In this document: in pieces, positions 43,833-54,834 of the stretch | Layout of the letters: every line of letters begins with the position of its first letter | Position numbering within the stretch: position 1 is the stretch's first letter | NCBI RefSeq assembly: GCF_037300705.1 | Contig: NZ_CP147776.1 | Coordinates: 4,154,001-4,218,000, forward strand | Source: Massilia sp. W12 | GTDB lineage: Bacteria; Pseudomonadota; Gammaproteobacteria; Burkholderiales; Burkholderiaceae_D | Length of the DNA stretch: 64,000 nucleotides | Direction of reading: 5' to 3' | Program-made: the position numbers and the translations under genes | The notes under the pieces: model-generated | The model's input: only the letters and a program-made list of their open reading frames with translations | What the model was told of the DNA's origin: nothing | Database searches by the model: none

Positions 43833-45065
43833 TTAAAAATTCCCTAAAAACCACTCTTTCATGCGCTGCCAGACCGCTTTCATCGAACCTTCCTGACGCG
43901 TGACGATATAACCGCGCAAATACTGCTTTTTGGCTTCCAGCAATAAGCCTAAAACGGTCGAATAACGGGGGCTGCGCACCACGTCCGCCAATTGACCGCG
44001 ATAATCCGGTGTGCCCAATCGCACCGGCTTTAAGAAAATATCTTCGGCTAATTCCAGCATGCCCGGCATCAGCGCACTGCCGCCGGTCAACACCACGCCT
44101 GACGATAACACTTCCTCATAGCCGGACTCGCGCACCACTTGGTGCACCAGGGCGAATAATTCTTCCACGCGCGGCTCAATCACCGCCGCCAGGGTCTGGC
44201 GCGAGAGTGCGCGTGTGCCACGGTCGCCTAAGCCCGGCACATCCAGGGTTTCGCCCGGATCCGCCATCACCTGCTTCGCCACGCCGTGACGTAATTTGAT
44301 TTCTTCCGCTTCCGCTGTCGGCGTGCGCAAGGCCATCGCGATATCGTTGGTGATTTGATCGCCGGCGATGGGAATCACGGCGGTGTGCCGGATCGCGCCT
44401 TCGGAAAACACCGCGATATCAGTGGTGCCGCCGCCGATATCGACTAACACCACGCCCAATTCTTTTTCATCCGGCGTCAAGACCGCATCGGCAGAGGCCA
44501 TCGGCTGCAAAATCAGGTCTGACACTTCGAGACCGCAACGGCGCACGCATTTGACGATGTTTTGCACGGCTGACACGGCGCCGGTGACGATATGCACCTT
44601 GACTTCAAGGCGGATCCCGCTCATGCCGATCGGCTCGCGCACATCTTCCTGATTATCAACAATGAATTCCTGCGGCACGGTGTGCAGCAATTGCTGATCG
44701 GTCGGGATATTCACCGCTTTCGCCGTTTCAATCACGCGCAACACGTCTTGCTGTGTCACTTCTTTATCTTTGATGGCGACCATGCCGCTCGAATTGAAGC
44801 TGCGGATATGGCTGCCGGCAATCCCCGCATACACATTGCGGATTTTGCAATCAGCCATCAACTCGGCTTCCTCCAGCGCGCGCTGGATCGATTCGACGGT
44901 GGCTTCGATATTCACCACCACGCCTTTTTTCAGACCTTTTGATTCATGCTGGCCCAGGCCGATCACTTCGTGATGCCCGTCCGGCATCACTTCGGCCACC
45001 ACCGCCACCACTTTCGAGGTGCCGATGTCCAGACCCACGATCAGGTTTTTTGCGTCTTTCGTCAT
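43833..45065 (-). CDS. ftsA: Cell division protein FtsA
   Basis: Actin-like ATPase that tethers FtsZ filaments to the membrane and helps activate septal synthesis. It has 410 residues. The phosphate-1 motif is VGLDIGTSKVVAVV at the N-terminus and the phosphate-2 motif is LVDIGGGTTDIAVF near residue 205. The inserted 1C domain lies between. The C-terminus MKAVWQRMKEWFLGNF is an amphipathic membrane-targeting helix. It overlaps the ftsQ stop by 4 bp and is 125 bp upstream of ftsZ, a gap that may contain an extra ftsZ promoter. Confidence 0.97.
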   Translation of the reverse strand: MTKDAKNLIVGLDIGTSKVVAVVAEVMPDGHHEVIGLGQHESKGLKKGVVVNIEATVESIQRALEEAELMADCKIRNVYAGIAGSHIRSFNSSGMVAIKDKEVTQQDVLRVIETAKAVNIPTDQQLLHTVPQEFIVDNQEDVREPIGMSGIRLEVKVHIVTGAVSAVQNIVKCVRRCGLEVSDLILQPMASADAVLTPDEKELGVVLVDIGGGTTDIAVFSEGAIRHTAVIPIAGDQITNDIAMALRTPTAEAEEIKLRHGVAKQVMADPGETLDVPGLGDRGTRALSRQTLAAVIEPRVEELFALVHQVVRESGYEEVLSSGVVLTGGSALMPGMLELAEDIFLKPVRLGTPDYRGQLADVVRSPRYSTVLGLLLEAKKQYLRGYIVTRQEGSMKAVWQRMKEWFLGNF

Positions 45066-45877
45066 GGTTTTCGCTTGCCTTCCTGCCCATTGAGGCGCGG
45101 CTTTTTCTTTGCTTCCTGCTTGTCGAGCGCGGCATCCAGACTGGCCGATTTCAAAGCCAGGCCATTCGGATAACGCAAATCGACACTCTCGATTTGTCCC
45201 TTCAAGCGCATCATCAATTGCGGATAAACCGCAATCAGGCGCTGCACTCTTTCCTGCATGGAATTGGCGCCTTCACGCCCGAGTTCCACACTCATGCCAT
45301 TATTCAAACCCACGCGCCAGGCATAGCGCGCGGAAAGTTGCACGCTTTCCGCTTTCAAATCCAATGCTGCAAACCAGTCATTGAATTGCTGATACTTGGC
45401 CAAGACCTCTTTTTCGCTGCCAGCCGGGCCAGTAAACTCCGGCAGCGGATGATCATCATCCAACTGTGCTTCCGCCAGATTGGCGGTGAACACATCGCCC
45501 TTGGTGGAAATCAACTGTCCCTTGTCACCCCATGTGGCCAGGGCCACATGTTCTTCCAGCGTGACAATCAATTGATTCGGCCATTCGCGCCGCACACTGG
45601 CGCGGCGCACCCAGGGCACGCTTTCAAACGCGGCGCGCGCCGCTTCCAGATCCAGCGTGAAAAAATTCCCGCTCAAGCGCGGCAAAGCAACTGAGCGCAC
45701 GGTCAAGGCGTTGATGTGCTGCAAGCTGTTTTTCTCATGCGCCTCAATCTTGATCAGTTGCAGATGGAACATCGGACGCTGCGACAGCCACATCAAGCCG
45801 ATAGCGACCAGCGCCAGGCCGGCCAGCCCGAACAGGCCGGTGCCCAGTGCGCGCATTAAGCGGATGTCATGCCACAT
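45062..45877 (-). CDS. ftsQ: Cell division protein FtsQ
   Basis: Bitopic inner-membrane divisome protein that links early and late division proteins through FtsB and FtsL. It has 271 residues. A short cytoplasmic tail is followed by one membrane segment (about residues 12-29). The POTRA domain (about 40-110, starting MFHLQLIKIEAH) follows, then the FtsQ domain with EEHVALATWGDKGQLIS. The C-terminal tail is Lys/Arg-rich (DKQEAKKKPRLNGQEGKRKP). Its stop overlaps the ftsA start by 4 bp. Confidence 0.94.
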   Translation of the reverse strand: MWHDIRLMRALGTGLFGLAGLALVAIGLMWLSQRPMFHLQLIKIEAHEKNSLQHINALTVRSVALPRLSGNFFTLDLEAARAAFESVPWVRRASVRREWPNQLIVTLEEHVALATWGDKGQLISTKGDVFTANLAEAQLDDDHPLPEFTGPAGSEKEVLAKYQQFNDWFAALDLKAESVQLSARYAWRVGLNNGMSVELGREGANSMQERVQRLIAVYPQLMMRLKGQIESVDLRYPNGLALKSASLDAALDKQEAKKKPRLNGQEGKRKP

Positions 45878-45905
45878 CGCTACGTCCCTTTTTCCTGTCA
45901 GCGAC

Positions 45906-46883
45906 TTACGCCTGGCGTCCCTGCGCCATTTTCAAGCTGGCCGAAGCCAGAATTTCCAAACATAAATCCTCATAACTGATGCCAACCGCGCGCGCCGCCA
46001 TCGGCACCAGCGAATGGCCGGTCATGCCGGGCGAGGTGTTCACTTCCAGCAGGAAAGGCTGTTGATCCGATTCGCGCAGCAGCACATCCAGACGGGCCCA
46101 GCCTTCGCAACCAATTGCGCGATACGCCTGCACCGCGATCTTGCTGATTTTTTCGGTCAGCTCAGGCGCCAATTGCGCCGGGCAGTAATAGCGCGTGTCG
46201 TCGGTGAAATATTTGTTCTGATAGTCGTAGTTGCCTTCCGGCGCGACAATTTCCACGATGGGCAGCGCATATGCCGCCTGGCCGCGTCCCAGCACGGCGA
46301 CGGTCAATTCGCGGCCCTGGATAAATTCTTCCGCCAGCACCACCGCGTCAAATTGCGCCGCCAGCGCATACGCCGCCTGCATCTGCTGCGCATTCACCAC
46401 CTTGGTGATGCCGATGGTTGAACCTTCATGCGGCGGTTTGGCGATCAGGGGCAGGCCGAGTTGCGCCACGGCGGCTTGCAAATCGCAGCTGGCGTCCAGA
46501 ATTTGATAAGCGGGCGTGGGCAGTTGATGATTTTGCCAAATCATCTTGGTGTAAATCTTGTCCATTGCAATCGCCGACGCCATCACGCCGCTGCCGGTGT
46601 AAGGAATGCCGAGCTGCTCCAAGGCGCCTTGCATGGTGCCGTCTTCGCCGAAGCGGCCATGCAGGGCGATAAACACGCGGTCGAATTTTTCCGCCGCCAA
46701 TTCCGCCAGACTGCGCTCGCCGGTGTCAAAGCCGTGCGCATCCACGCCCCGGCTGCGCAATGCCTGCAGCACGCCATTGCCGGACATCAAAGAGACTTCG
46801 CGCTCTGCCGAGCGGCCGCCAAACAAGACGCCGACTTTGCCGAATGCTTGCGGTTCAGATTTAGCGCTCAAGAGAGTGGTCAT
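45906..46883 (-). CDS. ddlB: D-alanine--D-alanine ligase
   Basis: ATP-grasp ligase that makes D-Ala-D-Ala for the peptidoglycan pentapeptide in the cytoplasm. It has 325 residues. The N-terminal motif is [18 protein letters not shown], the Gly-rich loop is [15 protein letters not shown], and the C-terminal metal- and substrate-binding region is [18 protein letters not shown]. It lies between murC (13 bp upstream) and ftsQ (28 bp downstream), the classical dcw position of ddlB. Confidence 0.96.
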   Translation of the reverse strand: MTTLLSAKSEPQAFGKVGVLFGGRSAEREVSLMSGNGVLQALRSRGVDAHGFDTGERSLAELAAEKFDRVFIALHGRFGEDGTMQGALEQLGIPYTGSGVMASAIAMDKIYTKMIWQNHQLPTPAYQILDASCDLQAAVAQLGLPLIAKPPHEGSTIGITKVVNAQQMQAAYALAAQFDAVVLAEEFIQGRELTVAVLGRGQAAYALPIVEIVAPEGNYDYQNKYFTDDTRYYCPAQLAPELTEKISKIAVQAYRAIGCEGWARLDVLLRESDQQPFLLEVNTSPGMTGHSLVPMAARAVGISYEDLCLEILASASLKMAQGRQA

Positions 46884-46896
46884 ACTGTTTTTCCTT

Positions 46897-48285
46897 TCAC
46901 TGTTGCAGCGCCTGCAGTTTGGCGGGCACGGCGCTGATCGAACCGGCGCCCATGGTGATCACCACGTCGCCTGCGCGCGCGCATTCCTGAATGGCTTGCG
47001 GCATCTGTTCAATTTCCGCCACAAAAATCGGGTCCACTTTGCCGCGCACCCGCAGCGCATGCGCCAGCGCGCGGCCATCGGCGGCCGGCAGCGGTGATTC
47101 GCCGGCGGCATACACTTCCGCCAGCAACAGCACATCGACGCCGGATAAGACTTGCACAAAGTCTTCAAACAAATCGCGCGTGCGGGTGTAGCGGTGCGGC
47201 TGAAACGCCAGCACCAGACGCCGCCCCGGATAGGCTGCGCGTGCGGCGGCGATGGTGGCGGCGGCTTCCGCCGGATGGTGGCCATAATCGTCCACCAGGG
47301 CGAATTTGCCTTCGCCGCTGCAGGCGAATTCGCCATAACGGGTGAAACGCCGGCCCACGCCATTGAATTCTGACAGGGCTTTTTGCAAAGCCTGGTCGTG
47401 CACCCCGATTTCGCGCGCAATCGCCACGGCGGCGCAGGCGTTTTGCACATTGTGCATGCCGGGCTGGTTCAAGCTCAGGGTCAAGGGCGCATAGCCGTTT
47501 TGCAATACGGTGAATTCCATTTTGTCGCCATTCGCGCGCGCCTCGACTGCGCGCACATCGGCCTGTTCATGGAAGCCATAGCTGACAATCGGACGCGAGA
47601 CAAAGGGCATGATGTCGCGCACATTTTTATCATCCAGGCACAGCACCACCAGACCGTAAAACGGCAGGCGCTGGGTGAATTCGATAAACGCCTGTTTCAA
47701 GCGCGCCATATCGTGGCCATAGGTGTCCATATGGTCCATGTCGATATTGGTGATGACTTCAATCACCGGCGACAGATTCAGGAAGGAGGCGTCGGATTCA
47801 TCGGCTTCCACCACGATGTAGTCGCCCTGTCCCAGTTTGGCGTTGGCTTTGGCGCTGTTGAGCACGCCGCCGATCACAAATGTGGGATCAAAACCGGCTT
47901 CCGCAAGCACGCTGGCGACTAAGCTGGTGGTGGTGGTTTTGCCATGCGTGCCGGCAATCGCGATGCCCTGCTTCAGGCGCATCAGCTCGGCTAACATCAC
48001 GGCGCGCGGCACGATGGGGATATTCGCTGCGCGCGCCGCCAGCACTTCGGGGTTGTCGCTTTTCACGGCGGTCGAGGTGACAATCGCATGCGCGCCTTCG
48101 ATATTGGCGCGATCATGTCCCTGAAAAATGCGCGCGCCGGCGGCCTGCAGGCGGCGGGTGGCGGCGTTGCTGCCCAGGTCGGAGCCGGAAATGGCGTAGC
48201 CGAGATTGAGCAGCACTTCGGCGATGCCGTTCATGCCGCTGCCGCCGATGCCGACGAAGTGAATATTTTTTACTCTGTGCTTCAT
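46897..48285 (-). CDS. murC: UDP-N-acetylmuramate--L-alanine ligase
   Basis: Adds L-alanine to UDP-MurNAc, the first amino acid of the stem peptide. It has 462 residues in three Mur ligase domains. The N-terminal Rossmann domain has [17 protein letters not shown] and GSDLG. The ATP loop is [14 protein letters not shown], and the C-terminal domain has DDYGHHPAE. It lies 4 bp downstream of murG and 13 bp upstream of ddlB in the dcw cluster. Confidence 0.97.
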   Translation of the reverse strand: MKHRVKNIHFVGIGGSGMNGIAEVLLNLGYAISGSDLGSNAATRRLQAAGARIFQGHDRANIEGAHAIVTSTAVKSDNPEVLAARAANIPIVPRAVMLAELMRLKQGIAIAGTHGKTTTTSLVASVLAEAGFDPTFVIGGVLNSAKANAKLGQGDYIVVEADESDASFLNLSPVIEVITNIDMDHMDTYGHDMARLKQAFIEFTQRLPFYGLVVLCLDDKNVRDIMPFVSRPIVSYGFHEQADVRAVEARANGDKMEFTVLQNGYAPLTLSLNQPGMHNVQNACAAVAIAREIGVHDQALQKALSEFNGVGRRFTRYGEFACSGEGKFALVDDYGHHPAEAAATIAAARAAYPGRRLVLAFQPHRYTRTRDLFEDFVQVLSGVDVLLLAEVYAAGESPLPAADGRALAHALRVRGKVDPIFVAEIEQMPQAIQECARAGDVVITMGAGSISAVPAKLQALQQ

Positions 48286-48289
48286 GTCT

Positions 48290-49369
48290 TTATTCCGTCA
48301 TCTGCTGCAACACGGCAGCAATGTGGGCGTTCGCCTGCCGCCGGCCCAGGCCGTGCGCGGCTTGCGCCCATTGCAAACATTGTTCCCGGCTGGTTTGCAG
48401 CAGGAGTTGGGCCAGGCGGTCTGGCGTTAATTCGTTTTGCGGCAGATGCAGCGCCGCGCCATGGCGTTGCATCATGTCGGCGTTATCGCGCTGGTGCGAG
48501 GTGGTGCTGGCGATAAACGGCACCAGCGCGCTGGCCACGCCGGCGGCGCTCAATTCGGACAAAGTAATCGCGCCGGCGCGGCAAATCACCAGATCCGCTT
48601 CAGCGTAACGGCGCGCCATATCGTCGATAAACGGCAACACTTCGGCTTGCACGCCGGCGGCCTGATAAGCTGCGCGCAGCGCGTCGATATGCTGCACGCC
48701 GGATTGATGTGTCACCAGTGGCCGTTTGTCTTGCGGCAGGCGTTGCAATGCTTGCGGCACAGTCTGATTCAAGACCTGGGCCCCGAGGCTGCCGCCCACC
48801 ACCAGGATGCGCAGCGGGCCGCTGCGGCCGGCAAAACGCTGGGCCGGCGGGGCCAGCGCCAGAATCTCGGCGCGCACCGGATTGCCGCAGACTACCGCCT
48901 TGGCGCCCAGTTTGTCGGCTTCGGCCTGTTCCAGCGGGAAGCCGAACAGCACTTTGCGCGCATGCGGCAGCAGCGCTTTATTGGACAATAACAAGGCGGC
49001 GTCGGCATTCACCAGCACCAGCGGCAAGCCGGCCATGCGGGTGGCGAAACCGCCCGGCACGGTGACATAGCCGCCCATGCCCAGCACCACATCCGGCTTG
49101 CGTTCACGCAAAATCGTGCGTGCGCGCAAGGTGCTTTTCAGCAAACGCCATACGCCGCCCACAGTGTGCAGCAAACCTTTGCCGCGCACGCCGGAAAAAT
49201 CCAGCACATCCATCGGAATCCCGCTGGGCGGCACCAGCCGGTTTTCCATGCCATGCGTGGTGCCCAGCCAGCTGACTTGCCAGCCTTGCGCCTGCATGGT
49301 GGCGGCTATCGCCAGGCCGGGGAAGATGTGGCCGCCAGTGCCGGCGGCCATGATCAAGAGGCGTTTCAT
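48290..49369 (-). CDS. murG: Undecaprenyl-diphospho-MurNAc-pentapeptide GlcNAc transferase
   Basis: Peripheral inner-membrane glycosyltransferase (GT28) that adds GlcNAc to lipid I, making lipid II. It has 359 residues from the ATG at 49369. The N-terminal G-loop is [16 protein letters not shown], and the second is [13 protein letters not shown]. The nucleotide-sugar site includes [23 protein letters not shown]. The start overlaps the ftsW stop by 4 bp. The longer reading frame upstream lies inside ftsW and is rejected. Confidence 0.96.
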   Translation of the reverse strand: MKRLLIMAAGTGGHIFPGLAIAATMQAQGWQVSWLGTTHGMENRLVPPSGIPMDVLDFSGVRGKGLLHTVGGVWRLLKSTLRARTILRERKPDVVLGMGGYVTVPGGFATRMAGLPLVLVNADAALLLSNKALLPHARKVLFGFPLEQAEADKLGAKAVVCGNPVRAEILALAPPAQRFAGRSGPLRILVVGGSLGAQVLNQTVPQALQRLPQDKRPLVTHQSGVQHIDALRAAYQAAGVQAEVLPFIDDMARRYAEADLVICRAGAITLSELSAAGVASALVPFIASTTSHQRDNADMMQRHGAALHLPQNELTPDRLAQLLLQTSREQCLQWAQAAHGLGRRQANAHIAAVLQQMTE

Positions 49370-50580
49370 ATGCGCCCTCCCCGCATCAGCATGCGGCTTT
49401 CGTAATCCACTCTCAACAAAATCGCCAATCCCACACAATTAATCAAAATCCCGGTGCCGCCATAGCTCATCAAGGGCAGGGTCAGTCCCTTGGTCGGCAG
49501 CACGCCCAAATTTACCCCCATATTGATGAAGGCTTGCACCCCGATCCAAATGCCGATGCCCTTGGCCAGCAGGCCGGCAAAGGTTTGATCCAGGGCAATC
49601 GCCTGACGGCCAATGTCAAAGGCGCGCTTGACCAGCCAGTAGAACATCAAGATCACTGCCAGCACGCCGACAAAACCGAGTTCCTCGCCGATCACCGCCA
49701 GCAAGAAGTCGGTATGCGCTTCCGGCAGGTAATGCAGTTTTTCCACGCTGCCGCCCAAGCCCACGCCAAACAATTCGCCGCGCCCGAAGGCGATCAGTGA
49801 ATGCGAAAGTTGATACGCTTTGCCTTGCGCGTTCACCTCATCCCAGGGGTTGAGATAGGCGAAAATGCGCTCGCGCCGCCAGGGCGAGAGCAAAATCACG
49901 GAGGTGAAAATGCCGATCAGGGTGGCGCTGATGCCGCCAAACCAGACGCCATTCACGCCGCCCAGAAATAAAATCCCCATCGCAATGCAGACAATCACGC
50001 CAAACGCGCCCAAGTCCGGCTCCAGCAGCAGCAACAGGCCAACCACGCCAACCGCCGCCGCCATCGGCAAAAAGCCCTTGGTTAATTGGTGCATGTATTG
50101 CTGTTTGCGCACGGTGTAGTCGGCGGCGTACAGCACAATCACCAGCTTCATCAATTCGGATGGCTGCAGATTGAAGCTCTTGATGCTGAGCCAGCGCCGC
50201 GCGCCATTCACCACTTTGCCAATGCCGGGAATCAAAACCAGCAGCAAGAGCACCAGGGTAAACACAAACAGATACGGCGCAGCGCGCTGCCAGAATTGCA
50301 CCGGAATGCGGAACACAATGAACGAGGCGAACGCCGAGACGGCAATAAACGCCGCTTGCCGGTTGAGGAAGTAGTTTTGCGTATAGCCCTGATATTTGGG
50401 CGAGTCCGGCAGCGCAATCGAGGCCGAATACACCATCACCATGCCCAGCAGCATCAAAATCAAGACCACCCACACCAGTGGTTGATCGTATTCCATCATG
50501 CGCGAGGCGCGCGCCTGCCCGCCCGGGGAATCCGGGGCGCCGCGCTGCAGCCAGTTTTGCATGAAGGATGGCAATTGCAT
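49366..50580 (-). CDS. ftsW: Peptidoglycan glycosyltransferase FtsW
   Basis: SEDS-family polymerase of septal glycan that acts with FtsI in the divisome. It has 404 residues and about ten transmembrane segments. A cytoplasmic N-terminal tail of about 30 residues precedes [25 protein letters not shown] landmarks include [29 protein letters not shown] and a periplasmic loop ending EELGFVG. The C-terminus contains [17 protein letters not shown]. It lies 2 bp after murD and overlaps murG by 4 bp. Confidence 0.96.
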   Translation of the reverse strand: MQLPSFMQNWLQRGAPDSPGGQARASRMMEYDQPLVWVVLILMLLGMVMVYSASIALPDSPKYQGYTQNYFLNRQAAFIAVSAFASFIVFRIPVQFWQRAAPYLFVFTLVLLLLVLIPGIGKVVNGARRWLSIKSFNLQPSELMKLVIVLYAADYTVRKQQYMHQLTKGFLPMAAAVGVVGLLLLLEPDLGAFGVIVCIAMGILFLGGVNGVWFGGISATLIGIFTSVILLSPWRRERIFAYLNPWDEVNAQGKAYQLSHSLIAFGRGELFGVGLGGSVEKLHYLPEAHTDFLLAVIGEELGFVGVLAVILMFYWLVKRAFDIGRQAIALDQTFAGLLAKGIGIWIGVQAFINMGVNLGVLPTKGLTLPLMSYGGTGILINCVGLAILLRVDYESRMLMRGGRI

Positions 50581-50582
50581 GT

Positions 50583-52214
50583 TCAGACCTCGCCTTTTTC
50601 CAGCGCCAATTCCTGCACCAGTCCAATAAACACTTGCGCCCGGTGCACGTAGTTGTCAAACATGTCGAAGCTGGCGCAGGCCGGCGAAAACAGCACTGCG
50701 TCGCCCTGCAGACAAGCGCGATCCGCCATTTGCACCGCTTGCGCCAGATCGGCCGCATGCAGCAAGGGCACGCCGCTGGCGGCCAGCGCGGCCTCGATTT
50801 GCGCGGCATCGCGGCCAAACAGAATCACGGCGCGCGCATAACGCGTCACCGGCGCGGCGAGCGGTGAAAAATCCTGATCTTTGCCGACGCCGCCGGCCAG
50901 CAGCACCAGACGGGCCGCGCCGCCATCGGCTTGCATTTCGCCGCCCAAGCCTTTCAAAGCGGCCACCGTGGCGCCGACATTCGTGCCTTTCGAGTCGTCA
51001 TACCAGGCATGTCCCGCCACCAGGCGCACCAGTTCAACCCGGTGCGGCTGACCTTGATATTCACGCAGGCCGTGCAATAGCGGGGCCAGTTGTATGCCGC
51101 AGGCGCGGCACAGGGCGAGCGCGGCCAGAGCGTTGGCGGCATTGTGCTGGCCGCGCACTTGCAGCGCATCGACCGGCATCAAATGTTTCAGCATGGTCGG
51201 GATGGCCGGGGCCGCCTCGCCTTTTTTGCGCCGTTTTGGCGGGCCGTCTTCCTCTTCGCTGGCCTCGGCTTGCGCCAGCCATTGCATGCCGCGCTCAGCC
51301 ACCAGGCCGAAATCGCCGCAGGCGCGCGGCGCATCCACGCCAAAGGTCTGCACCTTGGCCGGATCGGGGCCGTGCATCGCCATCACCAGCGCATCTTCAC
51401 GGTTCAAAATGCGCACTGTGTCAGGGCCGAAAATGCGTGCTTTGTCGCGCCCGTATTCCGCCATATCGGCATGCCAATCCAAATGGTCTTGCGTCAAATT
51501 CAATACCGTGGCGGCATGCGGGTTCAAGCTGTAAGTGAAGTGCAATTGGAAGCTGGACAATTCCAGCGCCCAGACTTGCGGCAGGCTGTCGCTTTGCAGG
51601 CAGTCATACAAGACATCCAGCGCCGCCGGGCTGATATTGCCAGCCACTTGCACGCGCAGGCCGGCGCGCTGCGCCAGCTGGCCGACCATGCTGGTGACGG
51701 TGGTTTTGCCATTGGTGCCGGTGATGGCGATGATTTTCGGCGCGTATGCGCGGCTTTCCTGCAAGTGCTTGAGGGCCTGGGCGAAGAGTTCAATTTCCCC
51801 CCAGGGCGTGATGCCGGCGGCTTGCGCTGCAGGCAAAATCTGCGCCAATTCGCCGCGCGGGGCCAGACCGGGGCTGATCGCCAGCACATCCACGCCCTGC
51901 AGTAAATCCGCGCTGAATGCGCCGGCAATAAAGCATTCCGCTTCGCGCTCAGGATTCATGGCCAGCCATTGGCCCAGGCGCGCCGGCGCGCTGCGCGTAT
52001 CGGCCACGCGCACCAGATAGCCGCGATATTGCAGCCAGCGCGCCATCGCCAGGCCGGATTCGCCCAGGCCAAGCACCAGCGCGACTTGCGGCGGCTGGGC
52101 CGGCGCCCCGGTTTGCGGCGCGGCGTCGGGCAAGGCTTGCTGCGCCGCCGGATTGCTCAGCGCGTCCGCCGGTGCGGCGGGGTACAGGTCTTCAGTTACG
52201 GGCGTCTCGCTCAT
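50583..52214 (-). CDS. murD: UDP-N-acetylmuramoylalanine--D-glutamate ligase
   Basis: Adds D-glutamate to UDP-MurNAc-L-Ala. It has 543 residues, longer than E. coli MurD (438). An Ala/Pro-rich N-terminal extension covers about residues 1-42, before the Rossmann motif [15 protein letters not shown]. The ATP loop is [13 protein letters not shown] (164-176). A charged insert at about residues 316-345 ([20 protein letters not shown]) separates the central and C-terminal parts. Similar inserts occur in other Burkholderiales. It lies between mraY (3 bp) and ftsW (2 bp). Confidence 0.95.
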   Translation of the reverse strand: MSETPVTEDLYPAAPADALSNPAAQQALPDAAPQTGAPAQPPQVALVLGLGESGLAMARWLQYRGYLVRVADTRSAPARLGQWLAMNPEREAECFIAGAFSADLLQGVDVLAISPGLAPRGELAQILPAAQAAGITPWGEIELFAQALKHLQESRAYAPKIIAITGTNGKTTVTSMVGQLAQRAGLRVQVAGNISPAALDVLYDCLQSDSLPQVWALELSSFQLHFTYSLNPHAATVLNLTQDHLDWHADMAEYGRDKARIFGPDTVRILNREDALVMAMHGPDPAKVQTFGVDAPRACGDFGLVAERGMQWLAQAEASEEEDGPPKRRKKGEAAPAIPTMLKHLMPVDALQVRGQHNAANALAALALCRACGIQLAPLLHGLREYQGQPHRVELVRLVAGHAWYDDSKGTNVGATVAALKGLGGEMQADGGAARLVLLAGGVGKDQDFSPLAAPVTRYARAVILFGRDAAQIEAALAASGVPLLHAADLAQAVQMADRACLQGDAVLFSPACASFDMFDNYVHRAQVFIGLVQELALEKGEV

Positions 52215-52217
52215 GGC

Positions 52218-53387
52218 TTACCTCAATTTCAGCGTGGACAAACCGAACAACACCAAGACCATGGTGATGATCCAAAAGCGCGCCACCACCTGGGTTTCTT
52301 TCCAGCCCTTGACTTCAAAATGGTGATGCAGCGGCGCCATCAGGAAGAATTTCTTGCCCGTGCCGTAGCGCTTGCGGGTGTATTTGAAATAGCTGACCTG
52401 GATCATGACTGACAGCGTTTCCGCGACAAAAATGCCGCCCATGATGAACAGCACAATTTCCTGGCGCACAATCACGGCGATGGTGCCAAGCGCGCCGCCT
52501 AAGGCCAGTGCGCCGACATCGCCCATGAAGACTTGCGCCGGGTGCGCGTTGTACCACAGGAAGGCCAAGCCGGCGCCGGCCATGGCGCCGCAGAAAATCA
52601 GCAATTCACCCGCTCCCGGAATATACGGGATGAACAGGTATTTGGAATAAGTGGCATGTCCCGTGACATAGGCGAACAGGCCGAGCGCGCTGCCGACCAT
52701 GACAATCGGCATAATCGCCAGACCATCCAGGCCGTCGGTCAGATTCACCGCATTGCTGGTTCCCACAATCACCAGATAGGTCAGAGTGATAAAACCCCAC
52801 ACCCCGAGCGGATAGCTGAAGGTTTTGATGAACGGCACGATCAAGTCAGCCTTGGGCGGCAGATACATCGAAAAACCGGATTGCACCCATTGCCAGAAAA
52901 CGTCGAACACCTTGGTATTGTCCGGCGCCGCAACTGAGAAGGCCAAATACAAAGCGGCCACCAGGCCGATTAAGGATTGCCAAAAGAATTTTTCCCGGCT
53001 GCGCATGCCTTCCGGGTCTTTGTACACCACTTTGCGGTAGTCATCCACCCAGCCAATCGCGCCAAAGCCGAAGGTCACCAACAGCAGGGGCCAGATGAAG
53101 CGGTTGCCCCAATCGCCCCACAGGAAAATCGAAATCGCGATTGCGATCAGCATCAACACCCCGCCCATGGTCGGAGTGCCGCTTTTCACCAGATGGGTTT
53201 GCGGCCCATCGGTGCGCACAGCCTGTCCCACTTTCAAGCGGGTCAACATGCGGATCACCGCCGGCCCGGCAAACAGACCGATCATCAGCGCGGTCAGGGT
53301 GGCGAACACCGCGCGGAAGGTGATAAAGCTGAAAATCCGCAATGCGCCGATATCAGTCTGAAATTGTTGCGCCAGCCACATCAGCAT
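52218..53387 (-). CDS. mraY: Phospho-N-acetylmuramoyl-pentapeptide-transferase
   Basis: Integral membrane enzyme that transfers phospho-MurNAc-pentapeptide from UDP to undecaprenyl phosphate, making lipid I. It has 389 residues and ten transmembrane segments. Family motifs are [19 protein letters not shown] (catalytic Asp pair), [11 protein letters not shown] and HHHFEVKGW near the C-terminus. The ATG at 53387 overlaps the murF stop codon by one base (TGATG), giving tight coupling. The much longer upstream frame is inside murF and is rejected. Confidence 0.97.
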   Translation of the reverse strand: MLMWLAQQFQTDIGALRIFSFITFRAVFATLTALMIGLFAGPAVIRMLTRLKVGQAVRTDGPQTHLVKSGTPTMGGVLMLIAIAISIFLWGDWGNRFIWPLLLVTFGFGAIGWVDDYRKVVYKDPEGMRSREKFFWQSLIGLVAALYLAFSVAAPDNTKVFDVFWQWVQSGFSMYLPPKADLIVPFIKTFSYPLGVWGFITLTYLVIVGTSNAVNLTDGLDGLAIMPIVMVGSALGLFAYVTGHATYSKYLFIPYIPGAGELLIFCGAMAGAGLAFLWYNAHPAQVFMGDVGALALGGALGTIAVIVRQEIVLFIMGGIFVAETLSVMIQVSYFKYTRKRYGTGKKFFLMAPLHHHFEVKGWKETQVVARFWIITMVLVLFGLSTLKLR

Positions 53388-54820
53388 CAGTGTTCTCCCT
53401 GCGCGCCCGGCTGGCCCGAAATGTGTTGCACCACCCGTTCCATACGCATGAAACGGGAACCTTTGACCAAGAGCACGGCATTTTGCTGACCGGCCAGATA
53501 TGCGTCTAAGGCGGCATACAGCGCGTCGATGCTCTCGCAATGCGCGCCGGCGGCGCCGCCATTCGCCTGCCAGGCTTGCCAGGTGGCGCTGCAAGCCTGT
53601 CCCAGGCAAAACAGGGCATCCAATTTGCGCTCAGCCGCATAGGCGCCGACTTCAGCATGGTATTGCGGCCCTTGCGCGCCGACTTCGCCCATATCGCCCA
53701 AGGCCAGCACGCGCACGCCAGGTTCTGCCGCCAGCACATCAATTGCGGCGCGCACCGAATCCGGGTTGGCGTTGTAGCTGTCGTCAATCAAGCGCAGGCC
53801 GCTGGCTGTGCGGCTGCGCTGCAAACGCCCTTTGACCGCCTGGAAATTCTGCAAACCTTGCACAATCGCTTCCACCGATGCGCCGGCGGCAAAGGCGCAG
53901 GTCAAGGCGGCCAGGGCGTTTTTCGCATTGTGTTCGCCCGGCATCGGCAGATGCAGGGAAAAGGCTTGTTCGACACCCCGGATCTGCACCGTCAGGCGCT
54001 GCCCCTCGCCTTCCGCGCTGACGCTGCCGCGAATATCGGCGCCGTCTTGCAAGCCGAAGGTGGCGCAGCCGCGTTCGCCGGCCAGCTCGCGCCACAGCGG
54101 GGTGAACTGATCGCCATGCGGGAACACCGCAACGCCATTTGCCGGCAGCAGGCTGATGGCCTGGCCGTTTTCACGCGCGCAGGCTTCGACCCCATCCATG
54201 AATTCCTGGTGTTCGCGCTGGGCGTTGTTGACCAGCACGATTTGCGGCTGCGCAATGCGCGCCAGCCAACCGATTTCGCCCGGATGGTTCATGCCCATTT
54301 CCAGCACGGCGGCGCGGTGTTGCGGGCGCAGGCGCAAAGCGCTCAAAGGCACCCCGATTTCATTATTCAAATTGCCTTCGGTGGCTAACACCGCTTGCGC
54401 GCCGTAGTGGGCGCGCAGAATCGCGGCAATCATTTCTTTGACCGTGGTTTTGCCATTGCTGCCGGTCACGCCGATCAGCGGCGCGCGGCTCTTGCGGCGC
54501 CAGTCTGCGGCCAGTTGGCCCAAGGCGATCCGGGTGTTCGGCACGACAATCGCGGCGACTTGCGGCAACAACTGCAATCCTTGCGGCAGGCCTTCCACCA
54601 GCAGGATGGTGGCGCCGGCCAATTGCACTTCATTTAAAAAATCATGCGCGTCGAAACGCTCGCCGCGCAGGGCGATAAACAGGGCGCCGGGTTGCGCCTG
54701 GCGGCTGTCGGTGACAACCTCGCTCCAACTGGCGCGCAGATTGCCTTCCAGTTTGGCGTCGGTCAGGCAAGCGGCAGTCTCTGCTGCGGTCATGCCTGCG
54801 GGAATGGGGGTATGCGTCAT
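53387..54820 (-). CDS. murF: UDP-MurNAc-tripeptide--D-alanyl-D-alanine ligase
   Basis: Adds the D-Ala-D-Ala dipeptide, made by DdlB, to the UDP-MurNAc-tripeptide. It has 477 residues in the three-domain Mur ligase fold. The ATP loop is [19 protein letters not shown], followed by [13 protein letters not shown]. The central segment has [12 protein letters not shown] and [11 protein letters not shown], and the C-terminal domain contains [11 protein letters not shown]. It begins 14 bp after murE and is coupled to mraY. Confidence 0.96.
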   Translation of the reverse strand: MTHTPIPAGMTAAETAACLTDAKLEGNLRASWSEVVTDSRQAQPGALFIALRGERFDAHDFLNEVQLAGATILLVEGLPQGLQLLPQVAAIVVPNTRIALGQLAADWRRKSRAPLIGVTGSNGKTTVKEMIAAILRAHYGAQAVLATEGNLNNEIGVPLSALRLRPQHRAAVLEMGMNHPGEIGWLARIAQPQIVLVNNAQREHQEFMDGVEACARENGQAISLLPANGVAVFPHGDQFTPLWRELAGERGCATFGLQDGADIRGSVSAEGEGQRLTVQIRGVEQAFSLHLPMPGEHNAKNALAALTCAFAAGASVEAIVQGLQNFQAVKGRLQRSRTASGLRLIDDSYNANPDSVRAAIDVLAAEPGVRVLALGDMGEVGAQGPQYHAEVGAYAAERKLDALFCLGQACSATWQAWQANGGAAGAHCESIDALYAALDAYLAGQQNAVLLVKGSRFMRMERVVQHISGQPGAQGEH

Positions 54821-54834
54821 ATACTTTCTCTGGT

